A stretch of DNA of 64,000 nt, from the NCBI RefSeq assembly GCF_047675955.1, contig NC_132927.1, positions 63,717,702 through 63,781,701 of the forward strand, read 5' to 3'. Origin of the DNA: Chlorocebus sabaeus (lineage: Eukaryota; Chordata; Mammalia; Primates; Cercopithecidae). Below are positions 45,580 to 57,090 of this stretch, piece by piece. Every line of letters begins with the position of its first letter. Positions within the stretch are counted from its first letter, which is position 1. The position numbers were made by a program, and so were the translations under genes. The notes under the pieces are model-generated. The model had not been told where the DNA came from. It searched no databases and was given only the letters and a program-made list of their open reading frames with translations.

Positions 45580-46075
45580 CAGCGGTCTCCAGCCTTTCTG
45601 GCACCAGGGTCTTGTTTCATGGGAGACAATTTTTCCACAGACTGGAGTAGGGGAATGTTTTTGGGATGATTCAAGTGCATTACATTTACTGTGCACTTTA
45701 TTTCTGTTATTACTGCATTGTAATATATAATGAAATAATTATACAATTCACCATAATGTAGAATCAGTGGGAGACCTAAGCTTGTTTTCCAGCAACTACA
45801 CCGTTCCATCTGGGGCCGAGGGTGGTGGAAAACAGTGACATATCATCAGGCGTTAGATTCTCATAAAGACTGCACAACCTGGACCGCTCACATGCGCAGT
45901 TCACAACATGTTTGCACTCCCATGAGAATCTAATGCCGTCGCTGATCTAACAGGAGGCACAGCTCAGGTGGCAATGTGAGAAATAGGAAGCTGCTGTAAA
46001 TATAGATAAAACTTCACTTACTTGCCGGCCGGTCACCTCAGTACTGGTCTGTGACCTGGGGGTTGGGGACCCCTG
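45580..46075 (+). mobile_element. MER1-like non-autonomous hAT-Charlie transposon
   Basis: Starts CAGCGGTCTCCAGCC and ends GGGGTTGGGGACCCCTG, roughly complementary terminal inverted repeats. It is bracketed by ACTTACAT (45572-45579) and TCTTACAT (46076-46083), 7 of 8 matching, the size of a hAT target-site duplication. An internal 12-base inverted repeat, TTAGATTCTCAT (45853-45864) with ATGAGAATCTAA (45923-45934), could form a stem. No transposase frame. About 496 bp, in the size range I recall for MER1A. Confidence 0.88.
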
Positions 46076-46126
46076 TCTTACATGGCAAAAGCAGGAGGCA
46101 GAGAGAGCAGGGGAAAGTGCCACACG

Positions 46127-46131
<5 letters not shown>

Positions 46132-46160
<29 letters not shown>

Positions 46161-46442
46161 AGACGGAGTCTTGCTCTGTCGCCCAGGCAGGAGTGCAGTG
46201 GTGTGATCTCAGCTCACTGCAACCTCCAGCTTCCGGGTTCAAGCGATTCTCCTGCTTGAACCTCCGCAGTAGCTGGGACTACAGTAAGCGTGCACCACCA
46301 TGCCCCACTAATTTTTGTATTTTTAGGAAAGACGGGGTTTCACTATGTTGGCCAGGATGATCTCGATCTCCTGACCTCGTGATCTGCCCGCCTCGTCCTC
46401 GCAAAGTGCTGGGATTACAGGCTTGAGCCACCGAGCCCAGCC
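46132..46442 (-). mobile_element. AluSc/AluY-like SINE
   Basis: Reverse-complement dimeric Alu with a T tail of about 30 bases. It carries CGATCTCCTGACCTCGTGAT (AluSc/Y type) and GGCTTGAGCCACC, the reverse complement of the OWM-type GGCTCAAGCC. CACACGCTTT (46121-46130) and CACACACTTT (46443-46452) match at 9 of 10 and mark the target duplication. Confidence 0.92.
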
Positions 46443-46643
46443 CACACACTTTTAAACAATCAAATCTCGGGAGAACTCCTTCATTGTCACGAGATCAGCA
46501 CCAAAGGGATGGTAGGAAACCATTCATGGAAAACCTGCCCCCATGATCCAATCACCTCCCACACCAGGGCCCTCCTCCAACACTGGGGTTACAATTTCAC
46601 TTGAGATTTGGGTGGTTACACAGACACAAATTATATCAATATT

Positions 46644-46914
46644 CAAGCCCGGGGGTTTGTTTATGCGGGAGATATGGATGCCATTTTTGATGGATGCTAT
46701 TCAAGAGGATGTCAGAACATGGCACTAATATATTTCTCCATGCAAGTGCCAACCAACACTTAACCACTTTAACCACTTTAAAATTATGTCAGAGAAGCCT
46801 AACCATTCTAAGAAGAGACGAAAGCTCAGGAACTGGCCACATTCTAGAACCTCCAAGGCTGAATATTGCCACTGTGGGATACAGGACACCATTTTCTGTA
46901 TGCGATGCTTGAGA
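46644..46914. other. Unassigned spacer with small basic frame
   Basis: The plus frame 46786-47046 begins with Lys/Arg-rich sequence and two cysteine pairs (CHC and CMRC), then runs into MIR sequence. No family recognised; treated as chance. Confidence 0.35.
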
Positions 46915-47042
46915 GCTGATTATGACCTCTGGTTAGTCTCCTTATCTAAGCATAATAATACAGGCCTTGAAAAATTGTTACGTGCATTAAATGAGATAAT
47001 GTATATTAGGCAGCTAGCACAGTTTCTGGTACAGGTTATGAG
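46915..47042 (+). repeat. MIR SINE
   Basis: GGTTAGTCTCCTTATCTAAG, TACGTGCATTAAATGAGATA and CAGCTAGCACAGTTTCTGG are MIR landmarks in order. Confidence 0.6.
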
Positions 47043-47264
47043 GTAAAAAAAAAAAGGTAAATAAACAAATAAATAAGCATGGATTATTAGAAGAGAAACT
47101 TGGAAGTCAGAAGCAAATTTTTCAACAAAGGCCATTTGACAAGGCAGTGAGGAAACCAGAATTGGAATAAACATATTTTCCCATCTGAGTCTTCTTATTG
47201 TAAACACTATCATAGAATGGGCCAGAATCAGAGCATGGATGTCGGGTTGATCTTGATAAAACTA

Positions 47265-47345
47265 GAAGCTTCACCTAAGTGGAAACTAAGGCTCAGAGAG
47301 GCTAATATAATTGTTAAGGACACATTGATGGGTCATGAAATTCAG
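47265..47345 (-). repeat. MIR-like fragment
   Basis: GAAACTAAGGCTCAGAGAGG matches the reverse complement of the MIR core; the remainder is decayed. Confidence 0.5.
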
Positions 47346-47917
47346 AACACTTAAAAGAATGTAGAACCAACAGAATTTAATTTTTTCAAATGACACACAC
47401 TTTTCTTTCTTTCTCCAACCATTCCTCAAATCCTCACTAATGAAAAATTAAGGAATCAACTTTTAGAATATCTAAATTATCAGAAGCATTTTATTTAGCA
47501 AACTAAAAAGTTAGTTTGACTTTTGTTTTGATTATTTTGAATTATAAATTATCTCAAACATACACACAAAAATAGAGAATAAAGTGGATACCAGAGAATT
47601 CATAACCCTGTAAACATAGATCTTAATGTTTTACCACTTTTGCTTCATATTTATTTTTTATGAGTAAAACATCATATAAAATTGGAGTTGCTATGTGATT
47701 CATCTCCAATACTTTCTCTCTCTTCTTTCCCACTCACCAGAAAAAAACACCTCCTCCGATCCTAAGTGGACATTTATATAATTCCTTACATCTCCCAGAA
47801 AGTACAGCATCACCCACACATCTTTCTTTCCTCAGCCTGGGTCTCCTGTAAGAAGACTTCAGCTGAATCTTCTGTTTCTTTTTTGAAACCGATTTGATGG
47901 TTATTTTCTTTTGATTT
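47346..47917. other. Unassigned A/T-rich spacer
   Basis: TTGAATTATAAATTATCTCA and ACATACACACAAAAATAGAG at 47537-47577 resemble an L1 antisense segment, but not clearly enough to call. Confidence 0.35.
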
Positions 47918-47922
47918 ATAAG

Positions 47923-48282
47923 TGTGTTCATCCGTTTTCATGCTGCTGATAAAGACATATCCGATTTACAAAAGAAAGAGGATTAATTAGACTTACAGTT
48001 CCATGTGGCTGGGGAAGCTTCACAATCATGGTGGAAGGCAAGGAAGAGCAAGTCCTGTCTTACATGGATAGCAGCAGACAAAGAGAGAGAGCTTGTGCAG
48101 GCAACTCCTCTTTTTAAAACCATCAGATCTCATGAGACTTATTCACTGTCATGAGAACAGCACGAGAAAGACTTGCCCCCATGATTCAATTACCTCCCAC
48201 TGGGTCCCTCCCACAACACATGGGAATTCAAGATGAGATTTAGGTGGGGACAAAGATTTTATATGGGAGCCAAACCATATCA
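47923..48282 (-). repeat. THE1-type solo LTR
   Basis: Antisense THE1 LTR from TGTGTTCATCCGTTTTCATG through CTTACAGTTCCATGTGGCTG, CCATCAGATCTCATGAGACT, CATGATTCAATTACCTCCC and TGGGAATTCAAGATGAGATT to GCCAAACCATATCA. The exact 5-bp duplication ATAAG lies at 47918-47922 and 48283-48287. No internal region, so a recombined solo LTR. Confidence 0.96.
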
Positions 48283-48703
48283 ATAAGTAGATATGTTTCT
48301 ACTTATCATGCTTTTGGGTATGTTATACTTGAATCTAGTACCTTCTTTGTTTGTTTACCCTTCTATTTTTTTAAGATAACTTTTCTTTTAATACAGTTCT
48401 CTATTCCTCCAACCTTTGTTTTTTGTTTTTTCATTTCCTGGTTGGGAAGCTGTAAAATACATTCCCTTTCTTTGGTGCTGCCAATAATATTCCTTAAAAT
48501 ATATTTATATATTAAATATTCACCCAAAACATCCCAATGTACTCACTATTTTTATCTTCCTCCCAAATATGACATGGACATCAGGATGATTTAATTACTC
48601 ATACAGTCCGCCTTCTCCACTAGCACTGGTTGTTTTGGTTTGGTTTTTGGTGCTTTAGTTCTGTCTTTTGGTTTGTTAAGTTGGTTGGTTTTTTGTTTTT
48701 CGT

Positions 48704-48850
48704 TTTTTTTTTTTTTTTTTTAGTAAAAGTATTTATTGCAATTTTTTAAATTATTAAATAAATTTACCAACTTAAGAAACTGCACTTATCTTAATTTTTT
48801 GATATCCTAAGGCTTTACTCTGGGCTAAGTTTTGCTGATGGACATTTTTA
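48704..48850 (-). mobile_element. 3' end of an unidentified minus-strand retrocopy
   Basis: A T run of about 18 bases (48704-48721) is followed by TAGTAAAAGTATTTATTGCA. On the minus strand this reads TGCAATAAATACTTTTACTA then the A tail, with AATAAA 11-16 bases before the tail. That is the layout of a polyadenylated RNA copied back into the genome. I could not identify the source RNA; an old L1 3' UTR is possible. The 5' edge is unknown. Confidence 0.35.
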
Positions 48851-49049
48851 GTTAGCTTTTAGTAAGGTAAGTGAATGATATCCCCTTTTAGTTCTGTATC
48901 TCTGAAATTATCTGTATTTCATACTCTCTTAAATCAGCACTTGACTGTGTATAAAATTATTTCTAGGTTACTAGGCTATTTTTATCAGTATTTGGAATAT
49001 TTTACTCCACTGTCTTTATGCAGGTATAATTACTCAACATTATATAATT

Positions 49050-49275
49050 TCACTACTTATTCATTTATTTATTCGACAAATATTTAGTAAGCACCAGCCA
49101 TATGTCTTCCACTTTCTAGGTTTTGAGGCTGTAGCAGTGAGCAAAACACATTAAAGCCCTACTCTTATGGTGCTTGGAATTTAGTGTAGGGAAATAAACT
49201 ATAAACAAATAAATAAATAGATACAATTTGAAGTAATATAAGCGCCAAGAAAAAGCAACAACAAAATAAAGGAAT
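49050..49275 (+). repeat. L2 LINE fragment
   Basis: TTCATTTATTTATTCGACAA, GTAAGCACCAGCCATATGTC, AGGCTGTAGCAGTGAGC and TTATGGTGCTTGGAATTTAG follow the L2 block in good order. Confidence 0.7.
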
Positions 49276-49450
49276 AAAGATTGATGGAATCATCTTTTCT
49301 ATCCTGTGGTTAGAAAAGGCCTAAAAGATGAGACCTGGTAGAGACTTGAGGAAGCTGAGGTGTCAGCTCAACAGATGTCTGAAGAAAGAGGGTTCAGGGC
49401 AAAGGGAACAGCAAGTGCAAAGGTCCTGGGGTGGAAATTTCTTTTCACAT

Positions 49451-49838
49451 TGTATTAGTCTAGTTTCACACTGCTATACAGAACTGCTCAAGACTGGGTA
49501 ATTTATAAAGAAAATAGGCTTAATTGACACACAGTTCCACATTGCTGAGTAGGCCTCAGGAAACTTACAATCATCATGGATGGTGAAGCTGAAGCAAGGA
49601 CCTTCCTCATATGGCTACAGGAGAGAGAAGAATGAAAGAGGAACTTCCAAACACTTATAAAACCATTAGCTCTCCTGAGAACTCACTCACTATCACAAGA
49701 ACAGCATGGGGGAAACCGCCCCCATGATTCAATCACTTTCCTCCCTTGACTCATGGGAATTGCAAGTCCCTCCTTCACTGCATGGGAATTACAATTTGAG
49801 ATGAGATTTGGGTGGGGACAAAAAGCCAAACCGTATCA
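49451..49838 (-). repeat. MST-type solo LTR
   Basis: Antisense MST LTR beginning TGTATTAGTCTAGTTTCACA and running through AAGACTGGGTAATTTATAAA, ACAGTTCCACATTGCTGAG and CATGATTCAATCACTTTCC to GAGATTTGGGTGGGGAC and GCCAAACCGTATCA. A block containing CATGGGAATTGCAAG is repeated as CATGGGAATTACAAT about 40 bases later, a small internal duplication. The expected 5-bp target duplication was not seen at these edges. Confidence 0.92.
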
Positions 49839-51734
49839 GAAGTTGTATGCCTTTTATCTATTTTTATGAATATATAGTAGTATCTCATTGTGTGTTTAAT
49901 TTGGTTTTAGTGGAGGATTTTTTTTTTAAGAAGGAAGTAGTGCAGCATGTTGAATTCTGATTGAAATAGTTCAGTAGAAGAGGAAATTTTAATGATACAG
50001 AGAAGGCTCCCACCAGAGAGGTGTCCTCGGGAAGAGATGGAATCTGATGTACAAATGGAGAGGTTAACTCTGGAGTACTGATGGTTCCTTCTCTTTAAAA
50101 TGAAAGAAGTCAGAATATTTGAGTATAGATCAAGATAAGGTAATAGATTTTGTGATGGATATAGGTTAACTTCTTTTCTGATTAATTATATTTTCTTAGC
50201 AAACTAAGAAGCACACTTATCAATTAATTGCAGGTGAGGAATGGAGTCTCAAAGTGTAGTCTTAGGGTGATGAACGGTATGAAATGGTTGTCTTTGAGAA
50301 TGTATGTGCCAAGGGCGATGTTAGATACTCAAGACTTGAGTCCAGAGGAGTCACTATAATGTGTTAGTAGGTGATTTATTATTTATCCTGCCTAGGACTC
50401 AGAATATTTAAATTGCTCTTCAAATCTGAAAATACATAGTTTTTATATTGTGAAGTATTGATTCTTGTCTATTGACGCCACCATTATTGTTCCAGAAATC
50501 CAATTAGCTATAATTTAGAGATTCCCAGTCTAAGAGCTTTGTTCCTTTCTACTCTTAATGTATTTTATTTATATCTTGCCTATACTCTGGATGAATTCTT
50601 TAGCAATAACTTCCAATTTACATAGTGATTTGAAACTATGTGAAGATAAAAGTTTATGCTAGTATTAAGTTTTTGAAAAATTTAAATGACTGTATATTTC
50701 CACGATTTATATTTTGTTTTTCACAACTATTTTTCTAGTTTTATATTTACTGAAATTAATTTTATTATTTACTGTGTTGTAAAAGTCATCCCTGCATTTA
50801 TTTTCTTGAACATCCTGAACAGTGTTTTTCAGATTGCTGTATAATGTTAATCTCATAAGCAGGGAGTTCAAATTCTAATTGTTAATTTATTAAAATTTTA
50901 TTTCTATTGTTGCTGTTCTTGGCTTTTGTGCTTTGCATTGGGTTTTTATTATGCCTTTTATTTACTTCTTTTTTTCTCTCCTTTCTGTTTTGAGTCTCTT
51001 CCATGTCTGGACCTAGATTTTATGAGGATATGGTAGAGCTCCTGCCTCTTGGAAATACACAGATATCAAAGATGCAGTAGGTAAGCCAGGAGTAGGTTGA
51101 TTCAGGACCTAGCTGTGCTTGTGTCTTTGCCTTCCCAATGTTTTAGGTTAGAGCTTCCTAGAAAGCAGTATCTAGAAACCACAAGCCATCAACAGTTCCT
51201 TTTTTCAGGGTTCTTTAATATCTGAGGGGAAAATCATCCCATACCATCTTTCAGGTTCAAGAGGTAAGTGGAAATCTTGTCCTATCTCAAAAGGAAAATT
51301 TTAAATTCTTTTAAAAACACAGGAGCAGATCATCTGCCACGATTACTTGCTTCCAGCCCCAGGAACCAACTTCCCAGGATTTCCACCATTTATACTCCTG
51401 CTTTGTGTCTGAGCCAGAGAGCTGTTTAACGCATTTTCAAGTCTCCCTATGATTTCTCAGATCTCTGTATTTTCCTATTGGTTCTCTGTGTTTAGAGCAG
51501 AAGGGCACAAAAAACTGTAAAACCTACTTCACCAACTTGACTTGAAGTCAATATTTTTAATAGGCTCACAGTTACCAGAACAGAAAAATGATGAAAAAAC
51601 AAGCCCCATCAGAATTTTTGCTCAAACAAAATAGCTCTAGGAAAACACATTCAGGCCAATTTCTAGACCTTTACCATCTAACAGTCTGTGCTGATTTTGC
51701 CTGTCTGTGCAGTTTGTAAATGATGTTGTTTATT
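49839..51734. other. No gene or confident repeat seen
   Basis: T-rich plus-strand sequence at 50680-51010 may hold an old antisense L1 3' UTR, but no landmark is firm. Confidence 0.4.
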
Positions 51735-51870
51735 TATCCATTCATTTAGCCATGAGAAAAGTAATTACTGAGAACATGTCACTTGTGCTTGGCTAGGTGC
51801 TTGTAATGCAGTGGCAAACAAAGATACACCAGTCCTACCCTCCAATAGAATAGATGCATAGCTAAACAGG
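51735..51870 (+). repeat. L2 LINE fragment
   Basis: TCCATTCATTTAGCCATGAG, CACTTGTGCTTGGCTAGGTG, AATGCAGTGGCAAACAAAG and CAGTCCTACCCTCCAATAG correspond to the L2-associated block. Confidence 0.6.
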
Positions 51871-51944
51871 GGTCATAACACAAAGAAAACATATGAATAT
51901 GATAATTATTTTAACAGCAGTATTGAAACAATAGCTAACACATA

Positions 51945-52178
51945 TTTTGATTGTTACATTTTATGCTCATTGTGCATACAAGCACACTCACTCAGTCATA
52001 TTTATGCATATGTAATTTAATCTTTACAACAACCACATAATTAAAGTACTATTATTATCTCTATTTCATGAATTAACAAACTGAGGCAGAGAGGTTAAGG
52101 AAGTTGTAAGGTCACACAGCTAATAAATGGCAGAGCAGGAATACAATCCTAGGCAGACAGGCTTCAGATTCTAACTCC
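51945..52178 (-). repeat. MIR SINE, long copy
   Basis: TTTACAACAACCACATAATT, TATTATCTCTATTTCATGAA, ACTGAGGCAGAGAGGTTAAG, GGTCACACAGCTAATAAATG and CAGAGCAGGAATACAATCCT together form one of the best-preserved MIR copies in the window. Confidence 0.85.
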
Positions 52179-52310
52179 TACTCTCTGTCTCTGGTATGAG
52201 AGTATGTTTTCAGTCCTAAGCGTCTGTGGATTTCCTGTGTGCTGGAAAGCGTGCCAGGTTTCACAGGGAACTGAGCTTCCCGGCTCAGGAGGCTCTACTG
52301 CCTATCTGTC

Positions 52311-52795
52311 TGAATTGGTTTTCTGTTATTGCTCTACAAATTACTTCTATTTAGCAGCTTAAAACAACACAAATGTGTTATATTACAGTTCTGTAGGTCA
52401 GAGGTTCGGTAGGCTTGGCTGGTTCCCATGCTCCAAGGTTCTCAAGGTGTCAGCAGGCTGGGCTCTTATCAGGAGGCTCTAGGATGAATCTGCTTCCAGG
52501 CACATTCATATTGGTGGCAGAATCCAGTTCCACCGATGTAAACGTGAGATCCCCATTTCCTTACTTGCTGTGATTGGAGATTTCCTTCAGCTGCCAGAGG
52601 TGCCCACACTCTCTGACTCATGGTCTCTTCCTCCATCTTTAAAGTCAGTCACAGCGGGGCAATTGCTTCTCTTGCTTTGAATCTCTCTTTTCTTCTTTCC
52701 TCAGCCTCCATTTTCAGCCGCATTTCTTAGATCGTTGTCTTCTTCCTCGCTGTTATACTGGACCAACTCCGATAATTCCAGATAGTCCCCCTATT
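52311..52795 (-). repeat. MLT1-type LTR
   Basis: Antisense MLT1 landmarks: TCTGTTATTGCTCTACAAAT, GCAGCTTAAAACAACACAAA, TACAGTTCTGTAGGTCAGAG, TCTCAAGGTGTCAGCAGGCT, CCAGAGGTGCCCACACTC, TCTTCCTCCATCTTTAAAG and TCACAGCGGGGCAATTGCTT. The distal end is decayed near 52790. Confidence 0.8.
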
Positions 52796-55005
52796 TTCAA
52801 GTCAATTTATTAGTGATCAGAAACATTAATTCTATCTTCGAAGCTTGTTTATAATGTTAGATTAATATTTTCTTGAATAATCAGGGGACAGGCATTTTAG
52901 GACACCCTTTTTGAACACTACCACTGTATACCAATATCTTCTCAGACAGTACTGCCTGGCTCCCAGCAGAGGCAAGCCTTCTGCAAATACAGGCAAGGAG
53001 AGATAAATGGGGTACACCACCAGAGCATAAAGAACTGAATACACAGGAATAAAGCGTAGGTAACTAAGTAACAAGGGAGGACCAGAGATGCCCCGAGAAA
53101 CTGGAAAGCAGCATCCGTGTAACTGAAGTGGAATGTTCAGAGGTGAGAGGGTATAGAAACTTTGAAACCTGAGAGATCAAAGTCACCACTGCTAAATGGA
53201 ATCTACCATTTTTGTCCTTGGCAGATCATAATCAGGGCCATTCTATCAACTACTATCAGCCTTTCTGAGGAAATTGAGCATCACCACGTTTTCCTTCTTG
53301 CACCCCTTTTTATTCTCAAAAGAGTCCCTGTTTGAGCAATAAATTACATGATCACCACTACCCATTCACCAAGTCAGGGTAATGTCCCCTTGAAGAATGT
53401 CAGAAGGCCAGCCTCCTGTCTCACGGTGATTGGCAATATAAGCTGCAAGAAAGGAAAAGAAACTATGCTTTTCTAGGTCTTGTCTCCCATTTACCACAGC
53501 TTGTTTTTCACCTTCTTTAGGAAACCTTCGAACACAGCCCCCTCACTGTTCACCTGCTCCTGAAATATGATTTGTGCCTCTGCAATTTTTCCCATTGTAT
53601 CTTGATGGTCGTTCCATTTTCAGACTCTTACATTCACCTGCCACACACATATTGATATTTCATTATTTTCTCTACACTTTGAGATTATGGGTTTCTCTTT
53701 CATCTTGGTTGTGAATTAATATACCCTTCAAAGCTTCAGGGAAGCTGAACTCCAGTTAGCCCTCATTTCTGAGTTCGTTAGAGCTGTTCACCAATCCCTT
53801 CTCTTGGTCTCACTCTGCTTTTCATGGTCATTTTATGCTTTCAAGGCTGGCCCGTCCCCTCTCCATTCTTAGGCTGTTAAACTCCATTATTTTGTGATCA
53901 ATTGCACTTCAATTCCCTCAGCTTTCAGTGTCAGATTTTAAATGGTCATACTTCACATCTCTTGTCTCATTCATACAAATTTTGCCTTTGACTGAGTTTG
54001 TGGTTATCTCACTTGCTTCTAATTTAGTTTAATTGGATTTCTGACTGATAACTACAAAATGCTTTAATTTTGGTAAATGTGCCTATAAGATCCTGGACAT
54101 TTGTGCTAGAGCAGGAGAAAATTATCAATAGATGTTCATGCCTTAAGCAGAATTCTGTGATGGGGCAGGAGGCAAGGGGGCTCAATCCACCTTGGGCAAG
54201 CCCAAAGTGAAGTCATTGTGATGGGCATGTATCTGTCCTCAAAAGGGACAAAACCACCAGTTTCCTCAGCATAGAGAACACCCCTCCATATTTTCCTCTA
54301 TTTCCATAGTAAATAATCTGTTGGCCAATTAGGGAAACCCATTTTTGAAACTGTGTATTTCTCCCTGCCTAGTGTGGATCTGCTAAGATTGCAGATTTGT
54401 ATTCTTAACTACATGGATCCCTCTGAGGGACTATGAACAATTAAAGGAGAAGCAGCTACCTCTAAAAGATAGGTTTTCTATCAGCCCAATGCTCAGATAT
54501 CCAGCTATGCCTTTGTTCATTTCTTGTAACAGATTGAAATCCAACACTGTTCAAAACAATATGTCTAACTGGTTGAGAAGCATTGTTCTATAGTACGTAT
54601 TTCCAATTATTTTTCTTTTACATTTGTTTAAACAAACAGCACTCTCCCACATACTCTTTGGATATGTCAGGATCCAAATAGGAAAACAGAAATTACTACA
54701 GGTATTTCAAACAGAGATGATTAAGTACAGGGTTTGGTTATGGCTGTGGGTAGAGTATTTCCAGTAGAATGGGTTTGGGGTAATCTGGAGCTGCACCCAC
54801 TCAATCTCCTTCTTCCTTCTCTGAACATCCCATAGGAAACTATATGAACCCCAGGGTAAGAAGAACCCAGTTTGAATATCTCCCTCTAATGGTTCTATTT
54901 TTCTCATGTCATGAACAGAGGATTCAAGAATTTATTATCTAAGGGCAAAGAAGAGATATGGCTAGTTTTCCTTACCTAAATGAGGATTTATTATAAAGAT
55001 ATGAG
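52796..55005. other. No gene; possible dispersed repeats
   Basis: 54665-54780 (GGATCCAAATAGGAAAACAG, GTATTTCAAACAGAGATGAT) looks like a common mammalian repeat that I cannot name. 54535-54595 has a GGTTGAGAAGCATTG terminus-like motif of hAT type. No frame of interest. Confidence 0.35.
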
Positions 55006-55080
55006 ATATTTGGATAAACACTTTGGATTCTAGCATGGTTCCTGGTGTATAGCAGACATTTGAAAAATATATTTGAATGG
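55006..55080 (+). repeat. L2 3' end fragment
   Basis: AGCATGGTTCCTGGTGTATA, GCAGACATTTGAAAAATATA and TTTGAATGGATAAA fit the L2 terminus. Confidence 0.5.
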
Positions 55081-57004
55081 ATAAAAGCCACCCTTGTAAA
55101 GTATGTAGTAACTCTGAATCTCAGATGTTCTGATATTGAAAGCACAGAGGGCATCAGGACAAATGGGAATAATAGCTCCATGATGTTTGCTGTACAGGTT
55201 AGGCCCAAGAGCCCCTTAGTTTTTAAAAGAGAGTATTTCAAGGGTTTCAGCTGTTCTCATACTGTGTAAATCTCTTGCTGCATAGAATGTGCCAAACCTG
55301 AAGGAGATGATTCTTTTTCTACTCCAGGCCATTCTGGTTTTCACTGACTCAGGCAACGACTTCAGAGTAAATCAGTAAAGCTCAGGATTAAGTGACTCAG
55401 TTATCCTTGTGATGTATGCAAAACCTGTAATAAACTCATGCAAAAAGACCCACGTGGGTCAGTTTTCATCAGAGAGCAGGAGACTGGCGTTTAGATCGTC
55501 ATGAATTTCTGTCCATATTAGGATGGGCAGTTTTCCGGTGATTAACTTGGTGACACAGCAACAGTTTGTAATCATCACACCAAACCACAGCTCAAGTACT
55601 TACTTTTTTATGATTTTATGGAGTTGTAAACCTTGGCTAACTGTCCCTTCCCTATGTTCCTGTAGCATCTGTGCCAGAAACTGATCAAATCCCTTATATC
55701 GAGTTGAAAGTGTCTGTCATGGTGCCTGTCTGTAAGTAGGCCACCAGTTCCTAGATGGCTGGAAGCGGCTTCTTCAGTTTTGTATCTCTGGGACAAAGTC
55801 TGTGTCTGACTGGCTCCTCTTGAACTAAAATCAGCCTCTGGCCTTATATTCATTGCCCCCTAATAATAATTTTCTTCTTCCCGCATAGTAATAGAATGTC
55901 AGCGGGGCACATTACTGCCCAAAGAAAGAGTGAATTTCCTGGCTCTTCTTTCACCTAACTACAGCCATGAGACTAAAGTAATGCCCATGCTGTGTGAGCA
56001 GAAGTGATTACGCCATTATGGTGTCTTGTTATTGAAGGGATTAGGGGTGAGCTCCTTGTTTATTTCTCTCACTATTGCTGCTGGGAGATGGGGAGAGCAG
56101 GAGCAGCCAAATCCAAGTCCCTACTCAGTGGAAGCCATGTGTGAGGGACGGCAGGGCTGTCTAACAACCCCACACTGTCTACTCCTCTGATTGCCATATA
56201 AAGGAGAAATAAATTTCAGTCCTCTATAAGCCACTGTGTATCAGGTTTTGTTTTTTGTTTTTTGTTTTTTTTTTTTTTTTTGAGTTTATGTACTAGTTAA
56301 TATAACACTCCATTTCCAAATTCCAAATAAATAGTCAGGGGGACAATAGGAAACAAATGACACCTACACAAAGTAGAATAACTCAAGGAAGATGTGCTTA
56401 CAAAGTGATTATAATAAGGGTGTGGTTGTAGGTAAACCAAAGGAATAGTGCAGCACCCCAGGACTAGTAGTATCTGAGCTGTTAGCACCCCCAGCTCTTA
56501 AGAGCTGAATTAGGGGATCAGTTCCTCAAACCTGAGGGAGAGATGGTTATGATGAGTTAGAATGCTTGAGAGGATTAGTATCTTTCAGTCAAGGGACCTC
56601 TCTGTCCAAGCCAACCTCACAGAGAAAATCAATACCCTGACCTCACTCCTCTCCTCACTCCTCTTTGCCTCCAGGGCACCCCACTAGAGAACAGGAATCA
56701 AACAGGAAGCAGGGCACACAGGAACCCTATTGTTGCAATACGGGTCAGCTCTCATGGGCAGAAAACAGCCTAGAAAAATGTGGAGAATGTTTCTCAAAGA
56801 GCACATGAAATATATCCAGCTTGAAGCATAGCTCTGCTCAACAAATGAGGAAAACAAAGGCACAGAGAGAATAGCATTATGTTCTGCTTTTATGTCCTCA
56901 TCTAGGTTTAAATGTGGGTTTAAAAAATTAATTTCTAGGAAGCTGCCCAATTAGGAGTTTGGTAGGGCTTATTTCCTTCTGTTTATGATAATGCAATGAC
57001 GGAT
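55081..57004. other. No gene; one possible LTR-like repeat
   Basis: 55880-56250 ends with GGAGAAATAAATTTCAGTCC and AAGCCACTGTGTAT, resembling the 3' end of an unidentified mammalian LTR. It runs into TTTTG repeats and a T17 run up to 56280. 55368-55400 and the rest hold nothing recognisable. Confidence 0.35.
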
Positions 57005-57090
57005 TTAATACACAATTCAATAAGCATTCCTTAGCTATCAACTAGGTATCAGGCATGACATAAGGCACTGGAAGCTACAGTCTCAGCACT
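57005..57090 (+). repeat. L2-like fragment
   Basis: ACACAATTCAATAAGCATTC, CTAGGTATCAGGCATGACAT and AAGGCACTGGAAGCTACAG resemble the L2 block. Confidence 0.45.

Larger units (their letters stand above)
45395..46638 (-). repeat. MST-type solo LTR carrying two later insertions
   Basis: The LTR parts are 45395-45579, 46084-46131 and 46443-46638. They read, antisense, TGCATTAGTCTATTCTTGCA, AATGCCTGAGACTGTG, CAATCATGGCGGTAGAC, AGCAGGGGAAAGTG, CATGATCCAATCACCTCCC, TTGAGATTTGGGTGG and ATTATATCA. An exact 5-bp duplication, ATATT, lies at 45390-45394 and 46639-46643, as expected for a MaLR LTR. A hAT transposon and an Alu sit inside, so both are younger than the LTR. No internal MaLR sequence is present. 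Confidence 0.92.

Noticed and set aside
46786..47046. Small frame with basic N-terminus and CHC/CMRC cysteine pairs
   Set aside because: It runs into a MIR fossil, matches no zinc-binding family I know, and has no transcript evidence in sequence.
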